The notes: generated by a model from the letters alone, not told the origin. DNA of 64,000 bases from Caballeronia sordidicola (GCF_002220365.1 NZ_MTHB01000159.1:62001-126000), one strand, 5' to 3'; numbered from the stretch's first letter, positions 34,983 to 43,534 are shown. Program-made: numbers and translations.

Positions 34983-36836
34983 CTAAAACTGAGCGAGACG
35001 GCACCATTGGTAGATAACAACACCCTTACCTATTCCCGCTCGATACGGGACACACGACTCCAAGTCAAGCGTGAACCCGTTGCGCTCAAAGATGGGCATT
35101 GTCTCTGCGGCCAGCGCGCGATTCTGCGTAGCCACGTCTTTTTCGTCATCGGCGCGCAAGCCCAAGCTGCACTTCGTCGAATCCCCGGAACCCGGGAGTA
35201 CCGTCGCGTGCAGGTGAAGATGCGTCACGGCCCAACGAACCGCTGCGCACCCCCGATCACTGTTGGCTAGGCCCAGACGCGTCATGACCGCACTCATGGA
35301 AGCAACGTTGTCGATGCGCCAGTTGTAGGTGCCGTTCACGATGCCGAATGCCGGACCGTTGCGCTCCCTCACCCGGTCACGGATTCGATCTCCAAACGCA
35401 GCTGTTCCCGGAAAGCTGCTTTCGAGCTGCGTGAATGCGACATCGGGTGGAAACTGCGTGACTAGCCATCCCCAAGCGGTCGTGCCTCCCACGATGACCG
35501 CCGTGGTGCGTTCGGGTTGCGTGAGCGCCGGCAACTCGGCGTGATAGAGAGGATCGGACCATCCCTCGTGGCCCCACGTCCTGCCGCCGCCAGTGACAAC
35601 GACGGCTGTCGCAACACCTATCAAGCCTACCGTTGCATAACGGGCCACCCGGGCGGACAGGAGATGATGGAGGAGCACCATCAGAACCAACGGTGCAAGC
35701 ACCTCCGGCACGACGATATAGCGATAGATGCTGAACATCTTCATCCAAAGCACATAAGCGAGCGCCACGAAAATAATGAGCAAGCGCTGCCTGTTATCCA
35801 TCGACGGTCGTTGTCGACCCGTGAAACGAGAAGCGATACCGACAATAAGCCAACACCAGAAAACCACATACACGATCGGCCAGATGATTTGCCGAATCGC
35901 CGTTTCTCCGACACGGTGAGAGTCAAATGTGAAGATAAACGGCCAGAAAATCGTCTCCGTGAGACCCTGCGGTAACCATCGGACGTCCCCAACCGCACGA
36001 GCCTGAGTAAGCGTGTTGTGGAAGATCGCTCCGAACTGCGGGTACAACGGGTTACCAAAAACCTCCCACATATGAAACATCCAGTAGCCGCCGGTAGCCG
36101 CCGTTCCCAGCAACACGCCTATGCCGAACAGGAAGCTCACTCGAAACCGGACCATTAACGTACTTGGATAGCTCAGGAGCGAAATGCATAACGCGATTGC
36201 GTAGACGGCATTGGTCAGTTTCAGGCCAACTCCGAGTCCGACCAGCAGACCGCTTCCGACCGTGACCGGAATGGCGCCGGAGGAACACTGCCCGGCGATT
36301 GCCCATTTTGAAATGATCAACAGGAGTCCGCTGAGTACGAAAAGCGCTGTGGTGTCGTCACCCATTGAGTTACCGAGGCCTGACAGGAAGTTCGCGGTCA
36401 GGCATCCCGCCAGCGCGATCAGGATCGGTACGCGATAACGGTCCTCGTCAGGCAACGCCGGGAGCGCGTGGCGCGCTATGCCGGCGATGAGAACAAACGT
36501 CAATCCATGCAACGCTCCCATTGTGAACCCGACGAGTCGGGATGGAAGATGTGTGTTCAGCAGATACAGGGCAACGTCCATCAGCGGATTGAAATACGAC
36601 TGCATTCCCGCAGGTGCGAGATCGATGTCGAGCTTTCCGTAAATCCATGCGAATGGGTTATAGAGGTGATAGTTATACAAATCCCAATTGGTGTCGGCGC
36701 CGAGCCATAGCGAGTAAAGTCCGAAGCAGATGGGCACCAGGAAGCAAGCTCGGACCATTGCGCGTGACGAATTGAGATCCAGGTTTCTCAGTCGATGGAA
36801 GGTCCGACATGACAGTCCTCGGGTGTTATTTCTCAT
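34983..36836 (-). CDS. Multi-pass membrane protein, probable GT-C type glycosyltransferase (Gtr-like)
   Basis: A 617-residue integral membrane protein with about ten to twelve hydrophobic helices between residues 30 and 430 and a mostly soluble C-terminal third. The first loop after helix one (LGADTNWDLYNYHLYNPFAW) has the acidic Asp pair typical of GT-C enzymes. It is third in an operon with a GtrB-like glycosyltransferase and a GtrA-like flippase, the composition of O-antigen or cell-surface glycosylation cassettes, where the third, variable gene attaches the sugar. Start ATG at 36836 lies 10 bp after gtrA. Sugar and acceptor cannot be read. Confidence 0.75.
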   Translation of the reverse strand: MRNNTRGLSCRTFHRLRNLDLNSSRAMVRACFLVPICFGLYSLWLGADTNWDLYNYHLYNPFAWIYGKLDIDLAPAGMQSYFNPLMDVALYLLNTHLPSRLVGFTMGALHGLTFVLIAGIARHALPALPDEDRYRVPILIALAGCLTANFLSGLGNSMGDDTTALFVLSGLLLIISKWAIAGQCSSGAIPVTVGSGLLVGLGVGLKLTNAVYAIALCISLLSYPSTLMVRFRVSFLFGIGVLLGTAATGGYWMFHMWEVFGNPLYPQFGAIFHNTLTQARAVGDVRWLPQGLTETIFWPFIFTFDSHRVGETAIRQIIWPIVYVVFWCWLIVGIASRFTGRQRPSMDNRQRLLIIFVALAYVLWMKMFSIYRYIVVPEVLAPLVLMVLLHHLLSARVARYATVGLIGVATAVVVTGGGRTWGHEGWSDPLYHAELPALTQPERTTAVIVGGTTAWGWLVTQFPPDVAFTQLESSFPGTAAFGDRIRDRVRERNGPAFGIVNGTYNWRIDNVASMSAVMTRLGLANSDRGCAAVRWAVTHLHLHATVLPGSGDSTKCSLGLRADDEKDVATQNRALAAETMPIFERNGFTLDLESCVPYRAGIGKGVVIYQWCRLAQF

Positions 36837-36846
36837 TTGATTTCTG

Positions 36847-37236
36847 TTAATTTCGCTTGCTGAAGACCCAAAGTTTTGCGGTCAGAAAATTAATCGCCAT
36901 TCCGGCTATGGAACCCGTTGACACTGCGTATAGCGGCAACATCGCACTCTGCGGCACGGACATGACCACCGCGCTGTAGACCGCGTAATTGACGACTCCA
37001 CCGCCCAGCATTGCGAGCAGATACCGCCACCATTCGGTCCATGCGCAAACATGTGGGTCTGCAGGGAAGGAAAAGCGCCGATTGATGCGCCATGTGATCC
37101 AGACTGCTGCCGTGAATGACCCGCCTCGTCCGAGGAAATATCCACTGCCTAAAGCGAGCGCCATGTACAAGACGCACGCATCGACGACAAGGCCGATCAC
37201 GCCAGCTATCGCGAAATGAAGAATTTCTCGCTTCAC
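36847..37236 (-). CDS. gtrA: GtrA family membrane protein
   Basis: A 129-residue protein with four hydrophobic helices; HFAIAGVIGLVVDACVLYMA, WITWRINRRFSF and the closing INFLTAKLWVFSK are typical GtrA signatures. GtrA proteins are thought to flip undecaprenyl-phosphate-linked sugar across the inner membrane. It overlaps the GtrB-like gene upstream by 4 bases and precedes the GT-C-like gene, forming a three-gene cassette. Confidence 0.9.
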   Translation of the reverse strand: MKREILHFAIAGVIGLVVDACVLYMALALGSGYFLGRGGSFTAAVWITWRINRRFSFPADPHVCAWTEWWRYLLAMLGGGVVNYAVYSAVVMSVPQSAMLPLYAVSTGSIAGMAINFLTAKLWVFSKRN

Positions 37237-38189
37237 GGATGGTCTTGGTCATTGTTGGAGTATGGCGCTTCAAACGCGAGATAGGCCAATCGCTTGGTTT
37301 CCGAACGGCCATGTGTGACCGCATCGAGCACGATTCCGCATACGAGCAAGATTGAGCCGAGCAACGTGAGCGCAGTGCACAGGACGGCAGTCGGGATTCT
37401 TGGGACGAACCCCGTCTCCACGAAAGTGGCGAACAACGGAATGGCGAGAATCACTGCGAGGAGGACGCAGACGAAAAACCCGACTGAATAAAATAGCAGC
37501 GGCCGTTCGACGCGGAAGAGCTTGATGATCATCGACAGGATGCGCAGACCGTCGCGGTATGTACTCAGCTTGCTGAACGATCCTTCGGGGCGCGACCTGT
37601 AGGTCGTCGTTGCTTCCCCAACCGGCATCCTTAATTCAAGCGCATGAATTGTGAATTCCGTTTCCGTTTCGAATTTTTTCGAGTGCGCGGGAAACGATTT
37701 GACATAGCGCCGAGAAAACACCCTGTACCCGGAGAGCATGTCCGTGAACGTTCGGCCAAAAATTAAACCGACGCACTGAGTCAGTAGTAGGTTCCCCAAG
37801 CGATGTCCGAGCCGGTAAGCCTCTCGTTCTTCTGTATGGCGGGGGGCAACGATCATATCCAGGCCTTCTGCGAGAAGTCTCTTGACGAGCTTTGGCGCCG
37901 CTGACGCGTCGTAGGTGCCGTCGCCATCAACCAGCACGTACGCGTCGGCGTTGATATCAGCGAACATGCGCCGGATGACGTTCCCTTTCCCGCGATCCGC
38001 GACACAGCCCACGATAGCGCCTGCCCCACGAGCGAGGTCCCCTGTGGCATCGCACGAATTGTTATCGAACACATAGATGGACGCGCCGGGTAGCGCAGCG
38101 CGGAAGTCGTGTACGACGGCCTCGATCGTCGATGCTTCGTTATAGCAAGGTATCAGGACAGCGATGCGTACGGGATCGGGAGGGGGCAT
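37233..38189 (-). CDS. gtrB: GtrB/DPM-like family 2 glycosyltransferase with two membrane helices
   Basis: A 318-residue enzyme. The GT2 domain (about 1-215) shows VLIPCYNEASTIEAVVHDFR, FDNNSCDATGDLA and LVDGDGTYDASAAP (metal-binding DxD); residues about 235-300 form two hydrophobic helices. It transfers a sugar from a nucleotide donor to a lipid phosphate carrier. It is the first gene of the gtr cassette; the upstream 370-bp gap would hold its promoter. The cassette lies between the CDI tip array and the bcpO-bcpB genes. Confidence 0.9.
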   Translation of the reverse strand: MPPPDPVRIAVLIPCYNEASTIEAVVHDFRAALPGASIYVFDNNSCDATGDLARGAGAIVGCVADRGKGNVIRRMFADINADAYVLVDGDGTYDASAAPKLVKRLLAEGLDMIVAPRHTEEREAYRLGHRLGNLLLTQCVGLIFGRTFTDMLSGYRVFSRRYVKSFPAHSKKFETETEFTIHALELRMPVGEATTTYRSRPEGSFSKLSTYRDGLRILSMIIKLFRVERPLLFYSVGFFVCVLLAVILAIPLFATFVETGFVPRIPTAVLCTALTLLGSILLVCGIVLDAVTHGRSETKRLAYLAFEAPYSNNDQDHP

Positions 38190-38563
38190 TGGGGAGTTAG
38201 AAGGGAAACGGGTTACGGCTTAATGGCTTTTTTCTCACTAAGCGCGATCGCGGGAAGCGTCAACGGGGCTATCGTGATCGGGTGGTATGCGTATCGCTGA
38301 ATTGTTATTTTGTGTGCCTGTGTGCTTATAGGCTTTGTCTCAAATGGCTCTCGTTTATATATTCATAGTAATGCTTATAATTTATCCTCCCGCGATGCGC
38401 GGAAAATTCTGGACATGCCTCAGAGCTAAGTGATCGCTTTGTTCGCACGCTAGCCAGAACTCGCCCGAACGCACGGAGAGGTGTCAGGATAACCGCGAAC
38501 AGCACGTTTTTGACAGAAACGAAAGGTCAAAAAATGTAGCCCTCGATTACTGGTAGTTATTGT
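38190..38563. other. 374-bp A/T-richer gap between gtr cassette and symE copy 1
   Basis: No gene supported. Base composition drops from GC-rich to A/T-rich (for example 38300-38400), as is common for promoters and for transferred DNA. It should hold the gtr promoter (minus strand) and the symE promoter (plus strand). Confidence 0.5.
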
Positions 38564-38749
38564 GTGAAACTGACGCCGACAGCAACGTCGTCGGCATCGT
38601 CTAGCCCAACGCAGTGGTCGCTGCTCACACAACGGCCTATCCCGCCTATCCGGCTCATGGGCCGATGGCTTGAGCAGGCTGGATTCAAACCCGATAGCCG
38701 CGTTTGCGTTCACGTCGAAGACGGCAGGCTTGTCATCACGTCAGCTTGA
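38564..38749 (+). CDS. symE: SymE-like toxin, copy 1 (altered N-terminus)
   Basis: A 61-residue SymE-family protein beginning at GTG. The conserved core TQRPIPPIRLMGRWLEQAGF and PDSRVCVHVEDGRLVITSA are intact, but the N-terminus (MKLTPTATSSASSSPTQWSL) is shorter than and unlike copy 2, and a stop lies 8 codons before the GTG. SymE proteins are SOS-linked toxins related to AbrB folds. It is convergent to the fourth immunity candidate and shares with it the palindrome at 38758-38801. It may be functional or a partly decayed copy. Confidence 0.7.
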   Translation: MKLTPTATSSASSSPTQWSLLTQRPIPPIRLMGRWLEQAGFKPDSRVCVHVEDGRLVITSA

Positions 38750-38757
38750 ACCACGCT

Positions 38758-38801
38758 CAATAAACAACGAACCCGGCCATGGCCGGGTTCGTTGTTTATT
38801 G
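38758..38801. terminator. Palindromic bidirectional terminator, copy 1
   Basis: A perfect 21-bp inverted repeat (CAATAAACAACGAACCCGGCC and its complement) with a 2-base centre. It is the longest of three near-identical palindromes in this island, each placed between a plus-strand symE 3' end and a minus-strand immunity gene. It overlaps the last codons of the 45-residue immunity candidate. Confidence 0.75.
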
Positions 38802-38933
38802 AAAAATGAATTTAATTATTAGCAGGGTTCCGATAAATGCGGCCACTGCACCAACACAAATCCAATACCCGATTTTTTGGGCGCGCGTCATCTTCGCCCA
38901 CTGCTCTGGATTAGGTGCTCCGCCGACAGCCAT
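38796..38933 (-). CDS. Candidate CDI immunity protein 4 (45-residue membrane protein)
   Basis: Read directly from the minus strand: MAVGGAPNPEQWAKMTRAQK, then IGYWICVGAVAAFIGTLLII and KFIFQ. One hydrophobic helix occupies about residues 22-42. It starts 10 bp after the displaced toxin tip 4 stops, with an AAGGA site. Gene order CT tip then small membrane protein repeats that of the other three modules, so it is the likely immunity gene of tip 4. Function is inferred from position. Confidence 0.6.
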   Translation of the reverse strand: MAVGGAPNPEQWAKMTRAQKIGYWICVGAVAAFIGTLLIIKFIFQ

Positions 38934-38943
38934 ATAGATATCC

Positions 38944-39675
38944 TTATTTGTTTCCAGTCATCTGTGCCCCATGCCCCCAAGGCAACACCCCAAAGCTCAA
39001 GGATGCGGGAGGACTCATTCCAAATTCAATCGCTGTAGAACCTCCATACGCGTGCGTGATTGCGCCAATAGCGTTAACACCGAAAGGAGTAGGTATAGAG
39101 ATGAATACTTGATTCCCGTCTCCAGCTATGAAGTTATGCGCATCTTGCGCGCTGTTCGCACCGAAGATATAACCAACTGTAGTCGCAATACTGGGCGTGT
39201 ACGAAACGGCAGACGGGTTTGTCATGGCGACCCCGCCCGACACATAGGTCGCACCATTGTAAAGATTCACAATACCAGATGCATTTCCCGACAATGCCCC
39301 GATGCTTGCAGTAACGTAGTCAGGTGCGAGTCCACGTCCATACTCACCAAATCCCGCAGAATAATCCCCCGTATTAAAGTTTGGCGAGAACGGCCCATTC
39401 GGATCAATCTTCGGCGCTGCCGCCTGACTGGTTGACGTTCGCCAGCTATACGGCGAGCTTGCGCCGCCCGTGTTCTGGGTAATCAGGTCTTGCAACGCCT
39501 TCGACGGCGTCGCCAACATCGACTGGTCTTGCACCAAATAATTCCCGGTGCTATCCGTCTCCAGCTTCATCCCCGTCGTGTCATAGACCGCGCCCGCAGG
39601 TGTGTTCGCATTCAACGGCACCACAACTACCGTTGCAGCAAACTCACCATACTGGCTATTGTCCGCAGCGCGCAT
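38944..39675 (-). CDS. Displaced CdiA/BcpA C-terminal toxin tip, module 4
   Basis: From the first ATG this is a 243-residue protein, but the same frame continues upstream to 39810 and there reads LADRYNRQLHQPEKTKAQQ, that is, the YNRQLH pretoxin motif of the main exoprotein. A TAG at 39811-39813 closes it off and no ATG, GTG or TTG precedes the motif, so it is a tip without its own start. The C-terminal half is rich in Gly, Ser, Ala and aromatic residues (GYIFGANSAQDAHNFIAGDG, LSFGVLPWGHGAQMTGNK), with no nuclease motif I recognise. A small membrane immunity candidate follows at once. Confidence 0.75.
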   Translation of the reverse strand: MRAADNSQYGEFAATVVVVPLNANTPAGAVYDTTGMKLETDSTGNYLVQDQSMLATPSKALQDLITQNTGGASSPYSWRTSTSQAAAPKIDPNGPFSPNFNTGDYSAGFGEYGRGLAPDYVTASIGALSGNASGIVNLYNGATYVSGGVAMTNPSAVSYTPSIATTVGYIFGANSAQDAHNFIAGDGNQVFISIPTPFGVNAIGAITHAYGGSTAIEFGMSPPASLSFGVLPWGHGAQMTGNK

Positions 39676-39914
39676 GGAGTTCTCGATCTGCGCCGCCGTA
39701 ATCGGCGATCCATCGGAGTTAGTCAGCCCTTGAGCCTTTGCCGTTGCTGCGATTTGCTGCGCCTTCGTTTTCTCAGGCTGATGAAGTTGTCTGTTGTAAC
39801 GGTCAGCCAGCTACCGAAGGCGCGCCAACGGTTCGTGTCCGAGATGTTGGATGCCGTGCTGGCTCAGGCACAGCAGTAGGGAGAATGAAGCTGGAATAGA
39901 GAAGTAGAAGAAGC

Positions 39915-39948
39915 GCGGGTCGTATGGGCGCCAACCCATACGACCCGC
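39915..39948. promoter_or_regulatory. Perfect 14-bp hairpin upstream of symE copy 2
   Basis: GCGGGTCGTATGGG, a 6-base loop CGCCAA, then the exact complement CCCATACGACCCGC. It lies 33 bp before the symE start, in the 5' leader. It could be an RNA control element or an operator; no equivalent is seen before copy 1. Confidence 0.6.
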
Positions 39949-39980
39949 TGACCACCACCAACTCACAGAAGGAGTTGACC

Positions 39981-40208
39981 ATGGCTGACGCCAATCTTAA
40001 ATCAAGCTCGCCCGTTACCGAACGCTTTATGGCCTGCGAGAGCGCCACTCGTTGGACTGACTACCCGCTGCACCGGACACCGCCCACGCAACGGCCTATC
40101 CCGCGTATCCGGCTTATGGGCCGATGGCTCGAACAAGCCGGATTCAAACCCGATAGCCGCGTCTGTGTTCACGTCGAAGACGGCAAGTTGATCATCACGC
40201 CAGCATGA
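39981..40208 (+). CDS. symE: SymE-like toxin, copy 2 (intact)
   Basis: A 75-residue SymE-family toxin with a strong AAGGAG site before the ATG at 39981. N-terminal variable part (MADANLKSSSPVTERFMACE) and the SymE core PTQRPIPRIRLMGRWLEQAG followed by SRVCVHVEDGKLIITPA. SymE of E. coli is a type I toxin whose translation is blocked by an antisense RNA (SymR); an antisense RNA here would run against the leader, where a long hairpin lies. It sits between CT modules 3 and 4, on the opposite strand to both, and ends at a palindromic terminator shared with the immunity gene of module 3. Confidence 0.85.
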   Translation: MADANLKSSSPVTERFMACESATRWTDYPLHRTPPTQRPIPRIRLMGRWLEQAGFKPDSRVCVHVEDGKLIITPA

Positions 40209-40223
40209 ACCAAGCTACACAAA

Positions 40224-40253
40224 CAACGAACCCGGCTAAGGCCGGGTTCGTTG
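40224..40253. terminator. Palindromic bidirectional terminator, copy 2
   Basis: CAACGAACCCGGC, a 4-base loop TAAG, then GCCGGGTTCGTTG. It lies between the convergent symE copy 2 and immunity candidate 3 and abuts the stop of the latter. Sequence nearly identical to copies 1 and 3. Confidence 0.75.
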
Positions 40254-40532
40254 TCATTGCGACTTGTCTTGATCGTCGTGTTTGACTTGGTAGCTCTCCC
40301 GAGCTTTCTTGTACGAGTTGTCAAAGGGTTTAAGTCCGAGCGCCTTTGCACGAGATGCATATCCGCCAATTGCTGCGACTGGCAATCCAAGAACAACTAG
40401 GGCTAACGCTATAACACGCGGAAGAGAGTCAAGAGCGAGACCAAGGATCAACATTAGAAAGCCTAGCGCTATGAGGCTGATCCTTGCCCACTCTGTGATG
40501 TTTCCATCGACAATGAATTTGATCTTACTCAT
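40254..40532 (-). CDS. Candidate CDI immunity protein 3 (two-span membrane protein)
   Basis: A 92-residue protein with MSKIKFIVDGNITEWARISL, a hydrophobic hairpin of two helices (ALGFLMLILGLALDS and VIALALVVLGLPVAAIG, about 20-58) and a charged, soluble tail (KKARESYQVKHDDQDKSQ). The ATG at 40532 overlaps the stop of displaced tip 3 as ATGA, the same coupling as at the main bcpA-bcpI junction; a longer open frame is not needed. Immunity role is inferred from this order. Confidence 0.7.
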   Translation of the reverse strand: MSKIKFIVDGNITEWARISLIALGFLMLILGLALDSLPRVIALALVVLGLPVAAIGGYASRAKALGLKPFDNSYKKARESYQVKHDDQDKSQ

Positions 40533-41380
40533 TGAAACTTCCCTTTTAGGATTCCCCACTGGGTATTTATCCAATCCTGAGCGTTTTGTGCCGCACCGCT
40601 GTTGCTGGTCGTATTGCCAAACTCATTGAATATCGGCGCGGCAATCGGATAGCGAGCTGTAATTGCACCAGTGACCTGACTAATTCCGTTCGAAACCGTG
40701 TAGCCGCCAAAGTTAGGAGAGGCAGCTTGCTGGACGCCATTCAGGAACCATGATCCGGCAGACGCCCAAACTGCGACTGCTTCAGCGGGAACCGAAACGT
40801 ATGGAATTGGCAATCCTGCTGCGGCTAACGCGGTCGCCATTGCTGAAGCACGATCAAGCTGCGTCGCACCGAAGCCAGCCGTGTCCGCAACTTGCTGTTG
40901 CGAAGGTGTTTTGTACGCCATCCCACAATCACCCTTCGGACACATTGTCCCTGCATTCAATCCGTTCGTTCCATACTGCGGCCCGATCTGCGGCTGCGTG
41001 GGCGAAGCCGTGTAACCACTCACTATGCTCGGCACAGCGCCGGGTGCCGCTGACGCGTAGTTATTTACGATGTACGCCTGAAGCTGAGGATCAACCGCTG
41101 CGTTGGTCTGAGTCAGAATTGGCTTGCCGTCAGCGGTCAGGCCCGCGGACAACCAGCCTGCACCCGCATCGGTTGGCTTCTGACCGATCAGCGTATCGGG
41201 CGCGCCATTCTCGACCGTACCGTTGACCGTCGCGCCCATGATCCGCATTTGATCTTCAACCTGCGCCGCCGTGTATGTGCCGCCGCTCTTCGCTGCAATC
41301 TGCTGCGCAAGCGTCTTTTCTTCCGGGTGCAACTGGCGGTTGTAGATGTCCACGTCATAACTCGAATTCAATTTCCCCAA
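40529..41380 (-). CDS. Displaced CdiA/BcpA C-terminal toxin tip, module 3
   Basis: A 283-residue frame that begins at TTG immediately after the stop of immunity gene 2. Residues 9-21 (VDIYNRQLHPEEK) are the pretoxin junction motif of the large exoprotein; no FHA repeats precede it. After that it reads TLAQQIAAKSGGTYTAAQVE and then a unique tip with CPKGDCGMAYKTPSQQQVAD and a hydrophobic stretch AAGLPIPYVSVPAEAVAVWA, ending QDWINTQWGILKGKFQ. It is a CdiA-CT without a normal start or promoter of its own, so probably silent unless recombined into bcpA or translated by coupling. Confidence 0.78.
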   Translation of the reverse strand: MGKLNSSYDVDIYNRQLHPEEKTLAQQIAAKSGGTYTAAQVEDQMRIMGATVNGTVENGAPDTLIGQKPTDAGAGWLSAGLTADGKPILTQTNAAVDPQLQAYIVNNYASAAPGAVPSIVSGYTASPTQPQIGPQYGTNGLNAGTMCPKGDCGMAYKTPSQQQVADTAGFGATQLDRASAMATALAAAGLPIPYVSVPAEAVAVWASAGSWFLNGVQQAASPNFGGYTVSNGISQVTGAITARYPIAAPIFNEFGNTTSNSGAAQNAQDWINTQWGILKGKFQ

Positions 41381-41731
41381 CTACTTCCGCTTGCGCGATC
41401 GCTCAACTCGATCGGCGAACGCTGCCCCCAAAAGACACAGCCCAACTCCCGGAGCCAAGATTGTCAGGTCTGGCTCATGGGTTCCGAATGTGCCAAAACC
41501 TAATACGACAATCGACATCAGCGCCACGGCAGGACGGCCCAGCCACTTGATTATTTCGTGTGGCATGAACGGACGGCCTATCAAGCAAGCACACAAAACA
41601 AAAAAGAGCATCAAGCCAGCCTGGAACGCCGCCTTCGAGGTGTCCACAAAGTAGAGAAAGAAAAAAGCAAGCGCGTAAGCGGCCGCAAGCTCACTAAGAT
41701 AAGCCGCTATATGGACGATCCGAGGTTTCAT
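41381..41731 (-). CDS. Candidate CDI immunity protein 2 (multi-span membrane protein)
   Basis: A 116-residue protein with about four hydrophobic helices (LAAAYALAFFFLYFVD, AGLMLFFVLCACLIG, AVALMSIVVLGFGTFG, GVGLCLLGAAFAD) and a basic end RVERSRKRK. Its ATG at 41731 overlaps the stop of displaced tip 2 by 4 bases (ATGA). Position and membrane nature make it the presumed immunity partner of that tip. Confidence 0.72.
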   Translation of the reverse strand: MKPRIVHIAAYLSELAAAYALAFFFLYFVDTSKAAFQAGLMLFFVLCACLIGRPFMPHEIIKWLGRPAVALMSIVVLGFGTFGTHEPDLTILAPGVGLCLLGAAFADRVERSRKRK

Positions 41732-43449
41732 TGTTTGCGTCCCAGAATGTCGTTTATTGAAGGGATAACGAATGTCGACGATGTAGATTTACCCGCGCCT
41801 ATGCCAGCGCCGAAACCCGCACCGGGGAAAATTTTCAAAGGTGCAGCGCCTCCAATGCCTCCGATAGTGCCATCGTCGCTGATGGCGAAATTGGCACCTG
41901 CCGACGCACCAAATCCGGCATTGAGCTCTGCATACCCGCCAGTACTGCTACCAGTAGTGATTGGCCCGTTACTGTGACCAATACCAACGCCACCTCCTAC
42001 ACCTGCGTACGCACCCGCGCTTGCCATGCCATTCGCTTGAACTTGGATAAACGGCGAAGTTTCCCTTAACGTCCCATTTGTTTGCAGGCCAACGCTAACT
42101 CCACCACCGGCACCGACGAAAGGAAGCATCACGGTTCCGGAGATTCCGGCAGAGTATTGTGTGTAAGCCTTGGTTGTCGAATCGTATGTGAGACCGGACG
42201 CATTCTTTGCGATGTAGCTTTGTAAACCCGCATCGCCAGAAGGCAACGACTGCGCCCACACCTGTTGTCCGGCCTGATTGACCCCATACTGAACCCATGT
42301 TGTTCCATCGTTCGGCTGGCTACCCACTGCAACACGGACGCTACCTAGCTCAGTCTGACTTCCTGTAGTCAAGTTCATTTGAGCCATTTGCTGCTCAATC
42401 TGCTGTTCCGTGTATCTTCCACCACTCTTAGCTGCAAGTTGGTTGGCGACTGCTTTTTCTTCCGGATGCAACTGCCGGTTGTACAACTGATTGTTGGACG
42501 CCGATCCACCGCCAGCCAATGCCCCTTGTGAGCCACCCGCCAGTGATCCGGCCGCCGCTCCACCTGCCGTCGCCACCACAACATTCAACGCATTCCTCGC
42601 CGCTTCCTGCGAACCCGGCGGCAATCCGCTGACCGCCTGATCGATGATCGGTTTAGCCAGCGCCGTCAGTGCATCGCCCGTCAGCGAGCCGCCAACTGCA
42701 CCCGCGATGTTCCCGCCAGAGATCGCGGCACCAATCGCGGCAACCGCCGCGTGCATCACATCACGTCCGGGTTTGCCTTCGCCAAACACCTCCGGATTGC
42801 TTTTCGCAAGAGACCCTGCCGCCTCTGCCATCGCATACGTCGCGGTCTTCCCAAACGCCTGCGCGAACGCCAGATCGTTTTGCGTCTCCCGAAGGTTGAA
42901 CGTGTTCTGAACCGTCTGGTTCGCGTTCGACGTGTCACGCGATAACCCCGCCGTGCTGTCCGTTCCGTTCGCGTCATCCGCCTTCACTGTGATCGTGCCG
43001 GGACTGATCGCCGCGTATGTCGAGCCGTTCTTCTTTTCGCTTGTTTGCGCGAACTGCGGACCGCCAATCGCAGGCCCGCTGCTCAGCGTTACACCCGCCG
43101 TCGAACTCGACGAGTCGAACGTGTTGTCGATATTGCTAAAGTCGAACGTTCCGGTCGTCAGGGTGTTTTTATCCTCTGCCGCCGGGCTCACAATTTGCGC
43201 GCCATTCAACTGCGTATGCCCGGCCACATTCACATTAAACCCGCCGTCACCCGCAACAATCCCCGTCTGCTGACCCACTGCATCGAAGTTGCTATCGATC
43301 TTCGTCCGGCTCGCGAACGCGCTGCCCGAGAGCCCGCCCGCGCCGAACGTATAACTCAAGCCACCGCCCGCGCTGCTCTGTCTCTCAGCGTAGTTAGACG
43401 TGTCCTTCTCACTGGTCATCGTCAAGTCGCGACCTACATCAACACCCAC
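41728..43449 (-). CDS. Displaced CdiA/BcpA C-terminal fragment with toxin tip, module 2
   Basis: A 573-residue frame with only a GTG start. Its first ~330 residues repeat the part of the large exoprotein before the toxin tip (GVDVGRDLTMTSEKDTSNYA, LRETQNDLAFAQAFGKTATY, KPIIDQAVSGLPPGSQEAAR) and reach the junction motif NNQLYNRQLHPEEK. The last ~235 residues are a different, Gly-rich tip (GISGTVMLPFVGAGGGVSVG, GGYAELNAGFGASAGANFAI) ending PSINDILGRKQ. No signal peptide or secretion domain exists, so it is a spare C-terminus; homology to bcpA stops sharply at about 43466, inside a symE fragment. Confidence 0.82.
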   Translation of the reverse strand: MGVDVGRDLTMTSEKDTSNYAERQSSAGGGLSYTFGAGGLSGSAFASRTKIDSNFDAVGQQTGIVAGDGGFNVNVAGHTQLNGAQIVSPAAEDKNTLTTGTFDFSNIDNTFDSSSSTAGVTLSSGPAIGGPQFAQTSEKKNGSTYAAISPGTITVKADDANGTDSTAGLSRDTSNANQTVQNTFNLRETQNDLAFAQAFGKTATYAMAEAAGSLAKSNPEVFGEGKPGRDVMHAAVAAIGAAISGGNIAGAVGGSLTGDALTALAKPIIDQAVSGLPPGSQEAARNALNVVVATAGGAAAGSLAGGSQGALAGGGSASNNQLYNRQLHPEEKAVANQLAAKSGGRYTEQQIEQQMAQMNLTTGSQTELGSVRVAVGSQPNDGTTWVQYGVNQAGQQVWAQSLPSGDAGLQSYIAKNASGLTYDSTTKAYTQYSAGISGTVMLPFVGAGGGVSVGLQTNGTLRETSPFIQVQANGMASAGAYAGVGGGVGIGHSNGPITTGSSTGGYAELNAGFGASAGANFAISDDGTIGGIGGAAPLKIFPGAGFGAGIGAGKSTSSTFVIPSINDILGRKQ

Positions 43450-43465
43450 CGCATTGCCCGAAGCT

Positions 43466-43519
43466 AGCCGCGTTTGCGTTCACGTTGAAGACGGCAAGCT
43501 GATCATCACGCCTGCTTGA
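43466..43519 (+). pseudogene. symE: SymE-like toxin, 3' fragment (copy 3)
   Basis: Reads SRVCVHVEDGKLIITPA and stop, identical to the end of symE copy 2. The 5' part has been replaced by the bcpA-like sequence of module 2; the join lies at the shared GCTAGC/GATAGC region near 43463-43468. It is a clear scar of recombination or insertion. Confidence 0.85.
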
Positions 43520-43534
43520 ACCACGCTCCACAAT

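Noticed and set aside
39781..39879. Possible transposase C-terminal remnant on the plus strand (ends LPKARQRFVSEMLDAVLAQAQQ)
   Set aside because: It overlaps the pretoxin part of displaced module 4 on the other strand and I cannot link it to any insertion-sequence family.
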